Assembly (NCBI RefSeq): GCF_022811525.1
Contig: NZ_CP063982.1
Span: forward strand, 806,001 to 870,000
Source of the DNA: Orrella daihaiensis
GTDB taxonomy: Bacteria; Pseudomonadota; Gammaproteobacteria; Burkholderiales; Burkholderiaceae_B
DNA length: 64,000 nt
Reading direction: 5' to 3'
A program made the position numbers and the translations under genes. The notes beneath the pieces were generated by a model, which saw only the letters and a program-made list of their open reading frames with translations, was not told the origin of the DNA and searched no databases. Below, one piece after another: positions 24,778 through 33,393 of this stretch. The stretch's first letter is position 1, and each line of letters opens with the position of its first letter.

Positions 24778-25486
24778 AGGAGGCCTGATCGGAGGCTAGC
24801 CAAATCACCGCTTGTGCAATCTCCTCTGGCTGGCCTATCCGTTTCATCGGCACCAGTGTGCGAGCAAGTTCGGTGGCAACAGCGAGCCCACCGCGGCCAT
24901 TCTGTATGTCGGTCGCAATCAAGCCCGGGCGAATAGCATTGACCCGAATGCCTAGCTCGCCAACCTCATTTGCAAGTGCCAAATTGAAGCCGTCAACGGC
25001 AGATTTGGAGGCAGAATAGGCATTGCCACCCGGCATGGAACAGAGTTTTGCAGCGGCAGAGGACATGTTGATAATGACCCCTCCGCGACCGCCATTGGCA
25101 GTAGACATTCGTTTGACGGCTTCACGGCTGCAGTAGTAGAGACTAAACACGTTAGCCTCAAACGTACGATGCACAGCCTGCGGATCTGCGTCCAGAATGC
25201 TGAATGTTTCGAGTATGCCCGCATTGTTAACCAAAACGTCCAGCGTGCCAAAGGTTGAATCAATCGCTTCGAACAATTCAACGACTTCATGATTGTTGGC
25301 CACATTGGCTTTGAAGGTTTTGGCAATACCGCCCACTGATTCGATACTTTGAACCACCGCTTTGGCAGCCGCGTCATTCGACACGTAATTCACGGCCACT
25401 TGATAGCCGTGTTCGGCAGCCAACAATGCGGTGGCTGCACCAATACCGCGGCTAGCGCCGGTAATCAGCATGGTTTTAGCGGCCAT
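24737..25486 (-). CDS. SDR-family oxidoreductase in HDAC-MmgE-MpaB operon
   Basis: A 249-residue classical SDR of the FabG/glucose-dehydrogenase type. TGASRGIGAA (about 9-18) is the cofactor loop, NNAG is near 87, the catalytic Ser is in MSSAAA and Tyr-x-x-x-Lys in AYSASKSAVDG (about 157-167), ending LDVGGGR. The segment after strand 2 (NYVSND) lacks the acidic residue of NAD users, which suggests NADPH. It lies 40 bases after the barrel-fold gene and overlaps the MpaB gene. Confidence 0.9.
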   Translation of the reverse strand: MAAKTMLITGASRGIGAATALLAAEHGYQVAVNYVSNDAAAKAVVQSIESVGGIAKTFKANVANNHEVVELFEAIDSTFGTLDVLVNNAGILETFSILDADPQAVHRTFEANVFSLYYCSREAVKRMSTANGGRGGVIINMSSAAAKLCSMPGGNAYSASKSAVDGFNLALANEVGELGIRVNAIRPGLIATDIQNGRGGLAVATELARTLVPMKRIGQPEEIAQAVIWLASDQASYVHGATLDVGGGR

Positions 25487-25526
25487 TGCTTCCTCTTTTC
25501 TGGTTGATGTTTGGTATCTGCAAATT

Positions 25527-26180
25527 CTAGAGCTCAGCTTTGGCCAAGTCCCACAGTAACTGGTAGCTGCCTGAGGAAATTAGCTCATATCCATCATCGG
25601 CAAAACGCTCGTGTGCAAATTGACGGCTGGCTGACACCGAGGTGCCTTCAATCAACACAAACCAATCGGCTGCACCGGGGTTTGGTTTGTCCGGTTCAGT
25701 CAGTGACTTGGACAATTCCGGATCGCTTTCAATAAGGTGGATCGAGATCATGCCGGGCAAGCTGCCCGGATCGAGTGTCGCAGCCAGGCTTTGGCGGACT
25801 TGTTCGGCCAGGTGAAGCTTCGGGCGAAGTCTCACGACGGTCATGGCTGCCCCGCGGCCTTGCCCACGTGACACGGTAATTCGTCCCACGACTCGGATCA
25901 TGTCTTTAAAGCGAGCAATATTGGTTTTTGACCATTCGGTTTGATTGGCAAGTGCTTGTTGATAGGCTGCGCTACTCAAGTCTTCGAACCTGTTTGTGGT
26001 GTAAGTGGCAAAGTACTTGGGATTTGCGTCAATGGCTTGGTAGCGCCGCGCCTCGAGGAAGCCTTCAATCGATACGCGCTCTGCAATGTGCTCACGGTCA
26101 TACCAAAGGTTGAACTCGTCCTCATGAGTCGGATTGATGTTCATGGATGTGATCAAAATGCCTTTGCCAGAGATAGGCAT
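25527..26180 (-). CDS. DUF4286-like dimeric alpha/beta-barrel protein
   Basis: A 217-residue soluble protein. The N-terminal half reads N-x-x-x-E-D-E-F-N-x-W-Y-D-R-E-H-I-A-E-R (about 15-34), then GFLEARRYQA, a pattern of DUF4286 and EthD-type ferredoxin-like barrels. The C-terminal half looks like a second barrel with a similar strand order, so it may be a fused tandem pair. Such proteins often accompany degradation pathways as small isomerases, decarboxylases or monooxygenase helpers. No catalytic role is assigned. It sits between the MmgE and SDR genes. Confidence 0.7.
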   Translation of the reverse strand: MPISGKGILITSMNINPTHEDEFNLWYDREHIAERVSIEGFLEARRYQAIDANPKYFATYTTNRFEDLSSAAYQQALANQTEWSKTNIARFKDMIRVVGRITVSRGQGRGAAMTVVRLRPKLHLAEQVRQSLAATLDPGSLPGMISIHLIESDPELSKSLTEPDKPNPGAADWFVLIEGTSVSASRQFAHERFADDGYELISSGSYQLLWDLAKAEL

Positions 26181-26240
26181 GGTGTGTGTTCTCCGTAAGT
26201 GGCTGGATTATCAATTTACTTTGATGGCTGACATTCGTAC

Positions 26241-27602
26241 TTATTTAAAAAGGTCATGCACATCAGACACTTTGTCTAATGCAGTCAGGTTCGCGTACAA
26301 CTCATGTAGATTTTTGTTACCTGTTCTTTGATGATCATCGATTAACCCGCAACATTGCATGAATTTCTCTTCACGCTGCTGTTGTGACAAAGGCCGTTTG
26401 GGGCTAGCCAACATGTTGTCAATCTTGGTTTGAAACACTTGTCCATTGCTGAGCACCACTTCGATGGTAACTGGGGTAAAGGCATTTGGATCAGGATTGT
26501 CATCAACCCGCATGGTGACTTTTTGTGCGAGTTCGAAAGTCTGTGGGTCGGCGAGTTCGTCATCAAAATAGTGTTTGGGCTCCAGATGTCCGTGCTGCAT
26601 GATTTTTGCCAGTACATAGGGCATACAAAGCCGAGCATAGTTTGGGCTCGGATTAAGCAGCGGTGGGCGGTTAACCAACCGACTGATGAGCGAGGGGCCG
26701 GTTACAACGACCGACTTGATTGACTCGGTCGCAAGTTTGTGTTCTCGCAACATATTCAGTAGCCCCTCAACGCCTGCGTGAGTTGCTCGCCCGCTTGGAT
26801 AGGGCTTATGGCTGAACTCATCAATGCGCCAAACCCTGCCAAGTTCATCAAGTAATGGCTCGAGGGTGAAGTCGCGTTCAAACATGGCTAGGTAGCCACA
26901 CTCGCCACTGATCGGGTTATCAAGTGACTGAAGCTCGGTTTGGGCGAGTTCGCATGATTGCCATGCTGCTCTGGCATTGAAACTGACTTGCAAGGGCAGC
27001 ACCGGTCGACCCTCCCGATGGCCTTGCATGGTGCCACTGGCTTGCGCCAGTTGAAACCCCCATGCAGCGATCACCTGATCAAGCGCCAGTCCTCTAAGCT
27101 TGGCCAGACCGGCGACTGCGCCAAAGCCGCCTGCGGTCGCCGGCCTAAAAAATTGCATCGCCTGGTTGGCCGCTAGTCCGAGTGTGCACGCCACATCGAT
27201 GCCCACGACCACCGCGGTGATGAGTTCTTTGCCGCTGATACCCTCGCGGGATTGTGCTTGTGCAATGAGTACCGGCAATAGTGTCGCCATGGCATGGACA
27301 ACGGCTCCCTCGTGCACACAGTCGTACTCCTGGCAATGCACATTAAATGCGTTTGCCATAATGGCATTCGGTGCCGACAGACCAAGGTTGGCTCCCCAAA
27401 TCGCAACCGGCCCGCCGGGATCAATACTTTTCAGTGCTTCTAGTAGTTGTTGCGCCTGCGGCACAGCTGTGCCGGCGATGCCAACCGACAATGTGTCGGT
27501 GATGAAAGTCTTGGCGCAATTTATCGTATGTTCGGTCAAGTCCTCGTATCGAGTACTCACCACATGCTTGGCTAGACGCCATTCTGCTGAATGAGTGGTC
27601 AA
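26241..27602 (-). CDS. MmgE/PrpD-family protein
   Basis: A 453-residue protein of the 2-methylcitrate dehydratase superfamily. The N-terminal all-helical domain carries segments such as DTLSVGIAGT (about 34-43) and VHCQEYDCVHEGAVVHAMA (about 88-106), holding the family's conserved Asp/His cluster. The small C-terminal domain follows from about 270. It starts with TTG overlapping the upstream TGA (TTGA). Without prpB/prpC nearby, a role in propionate catabolism is unlikely; many MmgE/PrpD proteins act on other hydroxy-acids or iminodisuccinate. The operon context suggests a specialised catabolic step. Confidence 0.9.
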   Translation of the reverse strand: MTTHSAEWRLAKHVVSTRYEDLTEHTINCAKTFITDTLSVGIAGTAVPQAQQLLEALKSIDPGGPVAIWGANLGLSAPNAIMANAFNVHCQEYDCVHEGAVVHAMATLLPVLIAQAQSREGISGKELITAVVVGIDVACTLGLAANQAMQFFRPATAGGFGAVAGLAKLRGLALDQVIAAWGFQLAQASGTMQGHREGRPVLPLQVSFNARAAWQSCELAQTELQSLDNPISGECGYLAMFERDFTLEPLLDELGRVWRIDEFSHKPYPSGRATHAGVEGLLNMLREHKLATESIKSVVVTGPSLISRLVNRPPLLNPSPNYARLCMPYVLAKIMQHGHLEPKHYFDDELADPQTFELAQKVTMRVDDNPDPNAFTPVTIEVVLSNGQVFQTKIDNMLASPKRPLSQQQREEKFMQCCGLIDDHQRTGNKNLHELYANLTALDKVSDVHDLFK

Positions 27603-28522
27603 GCGGAGGTCTCCATTTGTTTATGATTAATGGCTCGCCAGTGATCGAGCGCTCGTGAGATCGTTTGTACGTGTACTCGAACTGTATTGTTTATGTCGGT
27701 GCCATATCCTCCGGCCATCGTGACCGCGACACCTATGTTCAATGATTTGGCGAAGGCGAACACGCGGTCATCGCGCGCTTGCAACCCTGCAAAGGTGAGG
27801 TTTAATCGTCCGAGCCGATCGGCTTCATGCGGATCCGCGCCGGCGAGATAAATCAGTAATTCAGGTTTGAATCGGTCCGTCAGTTGATTGAGTGCAGCGT
27901 CAAGCGCCGTCAGATATTCATCGTCTGTGCAACCGTCCGGGAGTCCGACATCGAGATCGCTTGGCTCTTTACGAAACGGAAAATTTTTCTCGCCGTGTAG
28001 CGACAGCGTGAAGATGCTTGGGTCGCGCTTCAGAATGCTGGCAGTCCCATTGCCCTGGTGAACGTCAAGGTCTATGATCGCCACGCGCTTGATACCATGC
28101 GTTCGCTGCATTACGCGGGCAGCAACCGCTGCGTCGTTGAACACACAAAAACCGCTGCCTTTGTCACGGTAGGCGTGGTGAGTCCCGCCTGCCAGATTCA
28201 CCGCAATGCCGCCTTCTAAGGCGGCGTTGGTTGCTGCGATGGTGGCGCCCACTGATCGGCGTGAGCGCTCGACCATGCCAGGGCTCCAGGGAAAGCCAAT
28301 TTCACGTTGGGCTTGTGGGGCCAGCGTGCCAGTGATGACACGCTGCAAATAGACGGGATCATGTGCTAGCAGTAATTGGGTGTCAGTCGCTGCGGGCGCT
28401 TCAACCAAATTGAGGTCAGGCAGTTGCTCTACCTGCTCCCGTGTGAGCCGATATTTCGCCATGGGAAAGCGGTGACCCTCCGGCAGTGGTAACACAAAAT
28501 GGTCGGTATAGAAGGCTTTCAC
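27599..28522 (-). CDS. Histone-deacetylase-like amidohydrolase
   Basis: A 307-residue zinc amidohydrolase of the HDAC/acetoin-utilisation family. Zinc and catalytic residues are in place: GGTHHAYRDKGSGFCVFND (about 121-139), DLDVHQGNGTA (about 158-168), AGADPHEADRLG (about 245-256) and AGGYG near the C-terminus. Bacterial members deacetylate polyamines or other acyl amides. The GTG at 28522 gives an N-terminus M-K-A-F-Y-T-D-H-F-V-L-P-L-P typical of the family; a TTG at 28555 would add 11 unusual residues. It leads the operon and overlaps the MmgE/PrpD gene by four bases. Confidence 0.88.
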   Translation of the reverse strand: MKAFYTDHFVLPLPEGHRFPMAKYRLTREQVEQLPDLNLVEAPAATDTQLLLAHDPVYLQRVITGTLAPQAQREIGFPWSPGMVERSRRSVGATIAATNAALEGGIAVNLAGGTHHAYRDKGSGFCVFNDAAVAARVMQRTHGIKRVAIIDLDVHQGNGTASILKRDPSIFTLSLHGEKNFPFRKEPSDLDVGLPDGCTDDEYLTALDAALNQLTDRFKPELLIYLAGADPHEADRLGRLNLTFAGLQARDDRVFAFAKSLNIGVAVTMAGGYGTDINNTVRVHVQTISRALDHWRAINHKQMETSA

Positions 28523-28640
28523 GGTTGCACTCGCATAAAAACACTGGATAGCCAATTTGCACGGACGAGTTTTTGTTTGACTCGAGGTATTCTCGGGCTA
28601 TGCTGAAAGTTACACCAGCGGCGCAATCAGGGGTAGTGCA

Positions 28641-29555
28641 ATGAAACTTTCACGATTTCAGGCGATGACCGCTTTTTCCTTGGTTTTGGCGGGCGTCGGG
28701 CTGCCCGCAAGCGGTCAGCCCATGCAGACGGGTCAGACCATCACATCGTTTTCTTTGACGGGCTTTAATCAGTTCAAGACTGATATGAACGAAGGCGGCA
28801 GCTTCAACTGGTATGAGGCAAACGCCCGATTAGGGCTCAATCGCCAATTCACGCCTAACTGGGGAGTTGGCCTATTTGCCGAGTATGGCTATCAGCATTG
28901 GTCCTGGAGTGACCCAGTGGCTTTTGGGGGGGAATCGCCGTGGACGGGCATCAGTACGCCACAACTAGGATTCAGCGTTTCTTATTCGCCCACGGCAGCT
29001 TGGCGTTTCAGTATCAGCCCGTCAATTGAATGGGCTGCCGAAACTGGTGTCGGCACCGCCAATGCATCAACCTACGGTGCCGTATTTTTGGGTACGCACA
29101 CCATTTCGCCGAACCTGACGCTAGGGTTGGGTGCGGGTGTATTTCGCCAGATCAATGAGAATCGGGTGTTTCCGTTTCTGGCGGTGAATTGGCGTATCAA
29201 TGACCAATGGACCTTGAGTAATCCTCTACCGGCTGGCCCAGCCGGTGGTGCTGGCCTGGAATTGTCCTACAAGATCGATAATCAATGGACTGTTGGTGCC
29301 GGCGGTGCCTACCGCTCGTATCGGTTCAGGCTAAATGACAACGGTCCGTATGCAGGGGGCATCGGGCAAAACCGGGTCATACCCGTGTTCGCGCGCGTCA
29401 GCTATCAGCTCATGCCTGGTACGCGAATTGATCTGTATGGGGTTGCCAGCACGGGGGGGAATGTTCAGGCGCAATCAGCCGACGGCAGCCAAACCTGGAA
29501 CTCGGACTACAAGACAGGCTTGGGATTGGGGCTTAATCTTTCGCATCGGTTCTAG
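28641..29555 (+). CDS. Outer-membrane beta-barrel protein (unknown family, DUF6268-like)
   Basis: A 304-residue exported protein. Residues 1-25 are a signal peptide (Ala-Ser-Gly-Gln). The rest alternates hydrophobic and polar residues with many aromatic strand ends, and it finishes L-N-L-S-H-R-F, a C-terminal aromatic insertion signal. A porin or channel role is likely; the family resemblance to DUF6268 is tentative. Its 3' end overlaps the ceramidase-like gene on the other strand by 23 bases. It is divergent from the HDAC operon, so both could share a promoter region. Confidence 0.72.
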   Translation: MKLSRFQAMTAFSLVLAGVGLPASGQPMQTGQTITSFSLTGFNQFKTDMNEGGSFNWYEANARLGLNRQFTPNWGVGLFAEYGYQHWSWSDPVAFGGESPWTGISTPQLGFSVSYSPTAAWRFSISPSIEWAAETGVGTANASTYGAVFLGTHTISPNLTLGLGAGVFRQINENRVFPFLAVNWRINDQWTLSNPLPAGPAGGAGLELSYKIDNQWTVGAGGAYRSYRFRLNDNGPYAGGIGQNRVIPVFARVSYQLMPGTRIDLYGVASTGGNVQAQSADGSQTWNSDYKTGLGLGLNLSHRF

Positions 29556-30201
29556 ACGCTGTGTCGCTTGCACCGAGCAGCAAGGCGCGGGCACTCGCAT
29601 AAAGGACGGTGGCGTTTAACACGTGCCAAAGCCAATGCGTCCCGCCTATCTGCTCGCACAGTGGCAAGTCTAACTGTCGGGCAGTCATTGAAATCATAAA
29701 CAGGCCAGCCGTAACCCACAACCAGATACATACTTTTCGGTGATTGGTCGCTGACAGGGTGGCAAGGCCGATGACGTAGAACCAAGCACCGAGGTAGCTG
29801 CCAGGTGGCAAATCTGGTAAGACCGATGTCAGAGCATGAGTAGCGATGCTTGCGGTGGCAATCAACAGAATTAAAGCTGTCACGCTTGAGGCTTTGACCA
29901 TCAGTGTCGATCTGGTCACCCACTTAGGCCAAAGCCAGGCGTAGGTGACCAGATAAACGCCAATGAACAGGACGTCTAGAAACCCCGTCAAACGATTGGC
30001 AAATGTGTGAAACAAAAAACTGCCCGCGCCAATCAACACAATCAGCAATGCCAGTGTGCGCGCTGGTGGTTCTCTATGCGCCAAAACGAATAAGCCCGCG
30101 ATCACAAACGCAAGATTAGTCCACGCGTTCACGGGTTCAGCCCAAAAGCTGGGGTCGGTGCGTTCACAGTAGATATCGGCAGGCTGGAACCAGTCAGTCA
30201 T
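29533..30201 (-). CDS. Ceramidase-domain membrane protein
   Basis: A 222-residue membrane protein with about seven helices. The motif order fits the alkaline ceramidase/CREST fold: D-x-Y-C-E-R (about 9-14), EPVNAWTNLAF (about 22-32), GAGSFLFHTFAN (about 58-69) and GTHWLWHVLNA (about 187-197), with three histidines and an aspartate that bind zinc in relatives. Bacterial members are annotated as ceramidases, but the substrate in a bacterium without known ceramides is unproved. No lipid genes are adjacent. Confidence 0.85.
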   Translation of the reverse strand: MTDWFQPADIYCERTDPSFWAEPVNAWTNLAFVIAGLFVLAHREPPARTLALLIVLIGAGSFLFHTFANRLTGFLDVLFIGVYLVTYAWLWPKWVTRSTLMVKASSVTALILLIATASIATHALTSVLPDLPPGSYLGAWFYVIGLATLSATNHRKVCIWLWVTAGLFMISMTARQLDLPLCEQIGGTHWLWHVLNATVLYASARALLLGASDTASRTDAKD

Positions 30202-30436
30202 GTTTGTTCAGACGCGTTTTTCTGAAATCATAGGCTGTAACTTGGCTAGCGTGCACTGTTGCTGTCTGGGTGCTGGTCTGTGACTGCCGCGTCGCAAAGT
30301 GAAGGTTCGCGCCGAGCATGATCTGATGCTTGAGTGACAGTGTGCCCCGGATTTGACTGGACTCTGGAACAGAGTCTGTGTTGGTGTCACTGCCTCGCTA
30401 TCTCAATGATTGCAGAGGCAGTGGCGAGTATGTAAG

Positions 30437-30892
30437 TCAGGCCGGGTAGTAAACCGAAATGGTCTCGGCAATGCATGCCGGTTTGGGCGCGTTTTCCAGT
30501 TCCACTGTGGCTTTGAATGTGCACTCAAGTCCGCCATCAGAACGCTCATTGATGTTGGCTAGCTCAAATTTGGCCCGGGTGCGGCTACCGCTTGGCACTG
30601 GGGTCAGAAACCTGACCTTGTTCATGCCATAGTTGACCGCCATGGCTACACCCGTCACATCGAAAGTTTGAAACCGCATCCCTGCCAACATAGACAAGGT
30701 CAGGTAGCCGTGCGCGATGGTTGAGCCGAACTTGGACTGTTTGGCGCGTTGCTCATCAACGTGTATCCACTGGAAGTCACCGGTGGCTTCGGCAAACTGG
30801 TTAATTCTGGCTTGTGAGATTTCCCACCAGTCACTAGTGCCGATCTCGCTGCCTACTAGCGACTGGAGTTCACTGAACTTTAGTTCGCGCAT
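30437..30892 (-). CDS. MaoC-family (R)-hydratase-like dehydratase
   Basis: A 151-residue hot-dog-fold protein. The hydratase-2 motif D-F-Q-W-I-H-V-D followed by FGSTIAHGYLTLSM (about 38-65) holds the catalytic Asp and His pair. NodN-like relatives hydrate enoyl-CoA esters. It lies 66 bases downstream of the GntR gene in the same direction, so it is likely regulated with the CoA-ester cluster across the divergent promoter. The 235-base gap to the ceramidase gene holds nothing I can identify. Confidence 0.9.
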   Translation of the reverse strand: MRELKFSELQSLVGSEIGTSDWWEISQARINQFAEATGDFQWIHVDEQRAKQSKFGSTIAHGYLTLSMLAGMRFQTFDVTGVAMAVNYGMNKVRFLTPVPSGSRTRAKFELANINERSDGGLECTFKATVELENAPKPACIAETISVYYPA

Positions 30893-30958
30893 TTGCTGCT
30901 CCCATTGGTTGTGAAGGCTTTTGAGGCTTTTAGCACGTCAGCAGGGTGATGGTTGCGG

Positions 30959-31645
30959 TCATTTCGCAAGCAGGTCTTTTGGAATATTTAAGATGAAGTT
31001 TGTGAGTGCGGTCGTGTTGCTTGCCGGCAAAATGTGTCGGCGCATGGCCATGGCCGCACTCTCACCGTCGCGCGCAGTCAGAAACCCCAAAATTTCGCCA
31101 TGTTGTTCATAGGAAGTTTGTGTTGCCCCAAGCGCACCAAATGCATGCCTGCGGTAGACACCCGTCCTGGCGCGAACCCGCATTACTTCCTGGCGTAAAA
31201 AAACATTACGAGAAGCGGTGTACAAAGCTTGGTGAAACTGCTGGTTGCCTGCTTGCCAACCATCCCAGTCTTCCTTGTCGGCAAACTTCTGGCTTTGCTT
31301 GTGTATCTGCTGCAATGCCTCGAGTTCTTTAGCCGACATGCGCTCGCAAGCCAGTTTGACCGCAATGGCCTCGATTTCGGCTAGCCATTCCCATAGGCTG
31401 AGCAGTTGAGCCAGATCCATTTTGGCTACGATGGCTCCTCCGCGAGGGAGGTTGCTTACCAAGCCTTGGGCTTTGAGTTGCAACAATGCCTCTCGTACGG
31501 GGGTTTTTGAAACATCGTAGCGTGATGCGATCTGGTTCTCGTCGATCGTATCGCCAGGGGTTAGCAAACCTTGACTGATCTGTTCGGCTAAGTCAGCGCG
31601 AATTCTGTCACTAATGTTTTTATGGGTTTTTGGTTGGGTAGCCAC
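30959..31645 (-). CDS. GntR-family (FadR/FCD) transcriptional regulator
   Basis: A 228-residue regulator. The N-terminal winged helix (about 10-75) has IASRYDVSKTPVREALLQL, the classical GntR recognition helix, and a turn-G-wing. The C-terminal half is an all-helical FCD-type effector domain, usually binding organic acids. It is divergent from the amidase-CoA-transferase cluster and upstream of the MaoC gene. In the promoter region TAGTTAACCA (31751-31760) is close to the family's TnGT-ACnA operator form, with only two spacer bases. Confidence 0.9.
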   Translation of the reverse strand: MATQPKTHKNISDRIRADLAEQISQGLLTPGDTIDENQIASRYDVSKTPVREALLQLKAQGLVSNLPRGGAIVAKMDLAQLLSLWEWLAEIEAIAVKLACERMSAKELEALQQIHKQSQKFADKEDWDGWQAGNQQFHQALYTASRNVFLRQEVMRVRARTGVYRRHAFGALGATQTSYEQHGEILGFLTARDGESAAMAMRRHILPASNTTALTNFILNIPKDLLAK

Positions 31646-31781
31646 AGCACGCCTCTGTCAGAATCTCGGAGCTTGTTTGGCACAATATTTTTTACTGCTG
31701 GGATTATTTTACCTGTTGCTTAAAATTAATAAATGCACTAAAAATATATCTAGTTAACCAATAAAAATTTAGGTAAACCGA

Positions 31782-32066
31782 TTGAGTGACGCAGATTGTG
31801 CATGCGCTCTTCTGCGTGGCGAGATAGACGTCGATCAATACTGGCGCGAATCGGGTGAGCAGCAGGTCAAGTCGGCGGGGGTCCTCTTGACGCAACATCA
31901 GCAGGAGCGGGCGCTGCGTAATTTGCATCGCTTAGTACTGAGCTTGCGCAGCTGTGGTATCGATCTCAAGTGTGCGGACGCTGAGGAGTCAAAGGCCGTA
32001 GACTGTGTCACTGATGCTGATGAGTTGCAATCCATTTTCAGTAACTATCTGGCCACGTACAGATGA
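31782..32066 (+). CDS. Small protein upstream of amidase (possible AtzG-like partner)
   Basis: A 94-residue ORF, rich in helix-forming residues, with five cysteines and no membrane segment. It starts with TTG after AGGT, and its TGA overlaps the amidase ATG, so it is translated with the amidase. In the biuret pathway a small AtzG subunit supports the amidase AtzE, and this gene has the same position and a helical middle (QERALRNLHRLVLSL), but it is longer and I cannot confirm homology. Confidence 0.5.
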   Translation: MSDADCACALLRGEIDVDQYWRESGEQQVKSAGVLLTQHQQERALRNLHRLVLSLRSCGIDLKCADAEESKAVDCVTDADELQSIFSNYLATYR

Positions 32067-33388
32067 GTGTGCAGCTTCCCAACACCATCCCGGCGTTCAA
32101 AGCCCACCTTGAGTCGGGCGCCTTGTCTGCGGGTGAAGCGGTTGAGTTGCAGGTGCGACGCTTTGCCGATCTCGATCAGCAAACGAGAGCGGTTGTTAGG
32201 GCACTTGCACCGCCGCCACATGCACCTGATCAATCCTTGCCGCTTGGGGGCGTGTGCCTTGCTCACAAGGACATTTTTAATCTCCCCGGACATCGTCCTG
32301 GGCTTGGACGTGACAGGGGCGCCGAGTCAGTTGGTATGGTCCAAGCGCCGTGCCTGTCGCTTCTCGAGCAAGCGGGTGCGATCAACCTTGGCACACTGGC
32401 TATGGCTGAGGATGCTTGCTCAGCCACGGGGCAGACGCAGAAATTGCCAACTCCTCTGAATCCACTTGGCGCCGATATGGCGGTCGGAGGTTCCTCAAGT
32501 GGCAGCGCAGTGGCAGTGGCCAGTGGTATGGTTTACGCGTCACTTGGGACCGATACGGCTGGTTCTGTGCGAATCCCGGCCATGACATGTGGGGTCATGG
32601 GTCTTAAAACCACGCATGAGCTCATTCCCAGAGACGGTATGAGCCCACTGTGCCCCTCTTTGGACTCAGTTGGGATTCTGGCGCGCAGCACAGCGGATCT
32701 GACAGCGGTCCTGCAAGTGATGGCACCAAATCTTGCGTGGGAGACTGCCGATATGGACAGTGAGATTCGCGTTGGTTTTTGGCTCGACGGTGCCGACCTA
32801 GACCAGGAGGTGCGTCAGGTGATTGCCCCGGTGATGCGTCGATATGGCCAGCAACATCTCGATCTCTCCGGTCATGAGCGTTGCCTCACCTCCTTGCAGG
32901 AGTTGGTCATGGCTTATGAGGTGGCTCAAACCCATGCTAGCAGAATCGCCCGTGGCTTGGCCTGCCCTCAAGTGCAAAGCCTCGGTGCCTATGGTTTGAC
33001 CATCCCTGCTTCGTGGTGGCGGGCCGCCTTGCGCGAGCGACCTGATCGGCTCGCTCAGTTCGTTGATCACGCCTTCGCCAGTGCTGACGTCTTGTTGGCT
33101 CCTTTGCAAACCGGATTTTTGCCTACAACTCGTGAGGTTTATCTTGGCGATGATGCGTTCAAGAGCGCCAAGCTGTTAGGCTTGCATCGTTATTGTGGTT
33201 GGATCAACTATCTGGGGTTGCCGGCTTTGTCGATGCCAGTGGGTACTGGGGCGCACGGCATGCCAGTCAGCATACAGTTAGTAGGTAAACCGTTTAGTGA
33301 ACCAAAGTTGCTTGCTCTGGGCAGGCAAATAGCGACAGACATTCATGGAGAGCATGGCATCTGGCCAGTGCTCAGATTAGAAGGATAA
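32063..33388 (+). CDS. Amidase-signature-family hydrolase
   Basis: A 441-residue cytosolic amidase. The Ser-cisSer-Lys triad is visible: Lys in CLAHKDIFNLPG (about 66-77), GGSSSGSAVAVASG (about 142-155) and the nucleophile in TDTAGSVRIPA (about 164-174). The family cleaves many amides; the substrate is unknown. It follows the small ORF with a four-base overlap and precedes the CoA-transferase by five bases, suggesting that an amide is opened to an acid that is then activated by CoA. Confidence 0.9.
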   Translation: MSVQLPNTIPAFKAHLESGALSAGEAVELQVRRFADLDQQTRAVVRALAPPPHAPDQSLPLGGVCLAHKDIFNLPGHRPGLGRDRGAESVGMVQAPCLSLLEQAGAINLGTLAMAEDACSATGQTQKLPTPLNPLGADMAVGGSSSGSAVAVASGMVYASLGTDTAGSVRIPAMTCGVMGLKTTHELIPRDGMSPLCPSLDSVGILARSTADLTAVLQVMAPNLAWETADMDSEIRVGFWLDGADLDQEVRQVIAPVMRRYGQQHLDLSGHERCLTSLQELVMAYEVAQTHASRIARGLACPQVQSLGAYGLTIPASWWRAALRERPDRLAQFVDHAFASADVLLAPLQTGFLPTTREVYLGDDAFKSAKLLGLHRYCGWINYLGLPALSMPVGTGAHGMPVSIQLVGKPFSEPKLLALGRQIATDIHGEHGIWPVLRLEG

Positions 33389-33393
33389 CAAGC

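Noticed and set aside
26241..27602. 2-methylcitrate dehydratase PrpD of a propionate pathway
   Set aside because: No prpB, prpC or prpF genes are nearby, and the neighbours suggest a different pathway; only the superfamily is called.
30208..30390. Minus-strand 60-residue frame between the ceramidase and MaoC genes
   Set aside because: Basic, low-complexity translation with no start signal; treated as non-coding.
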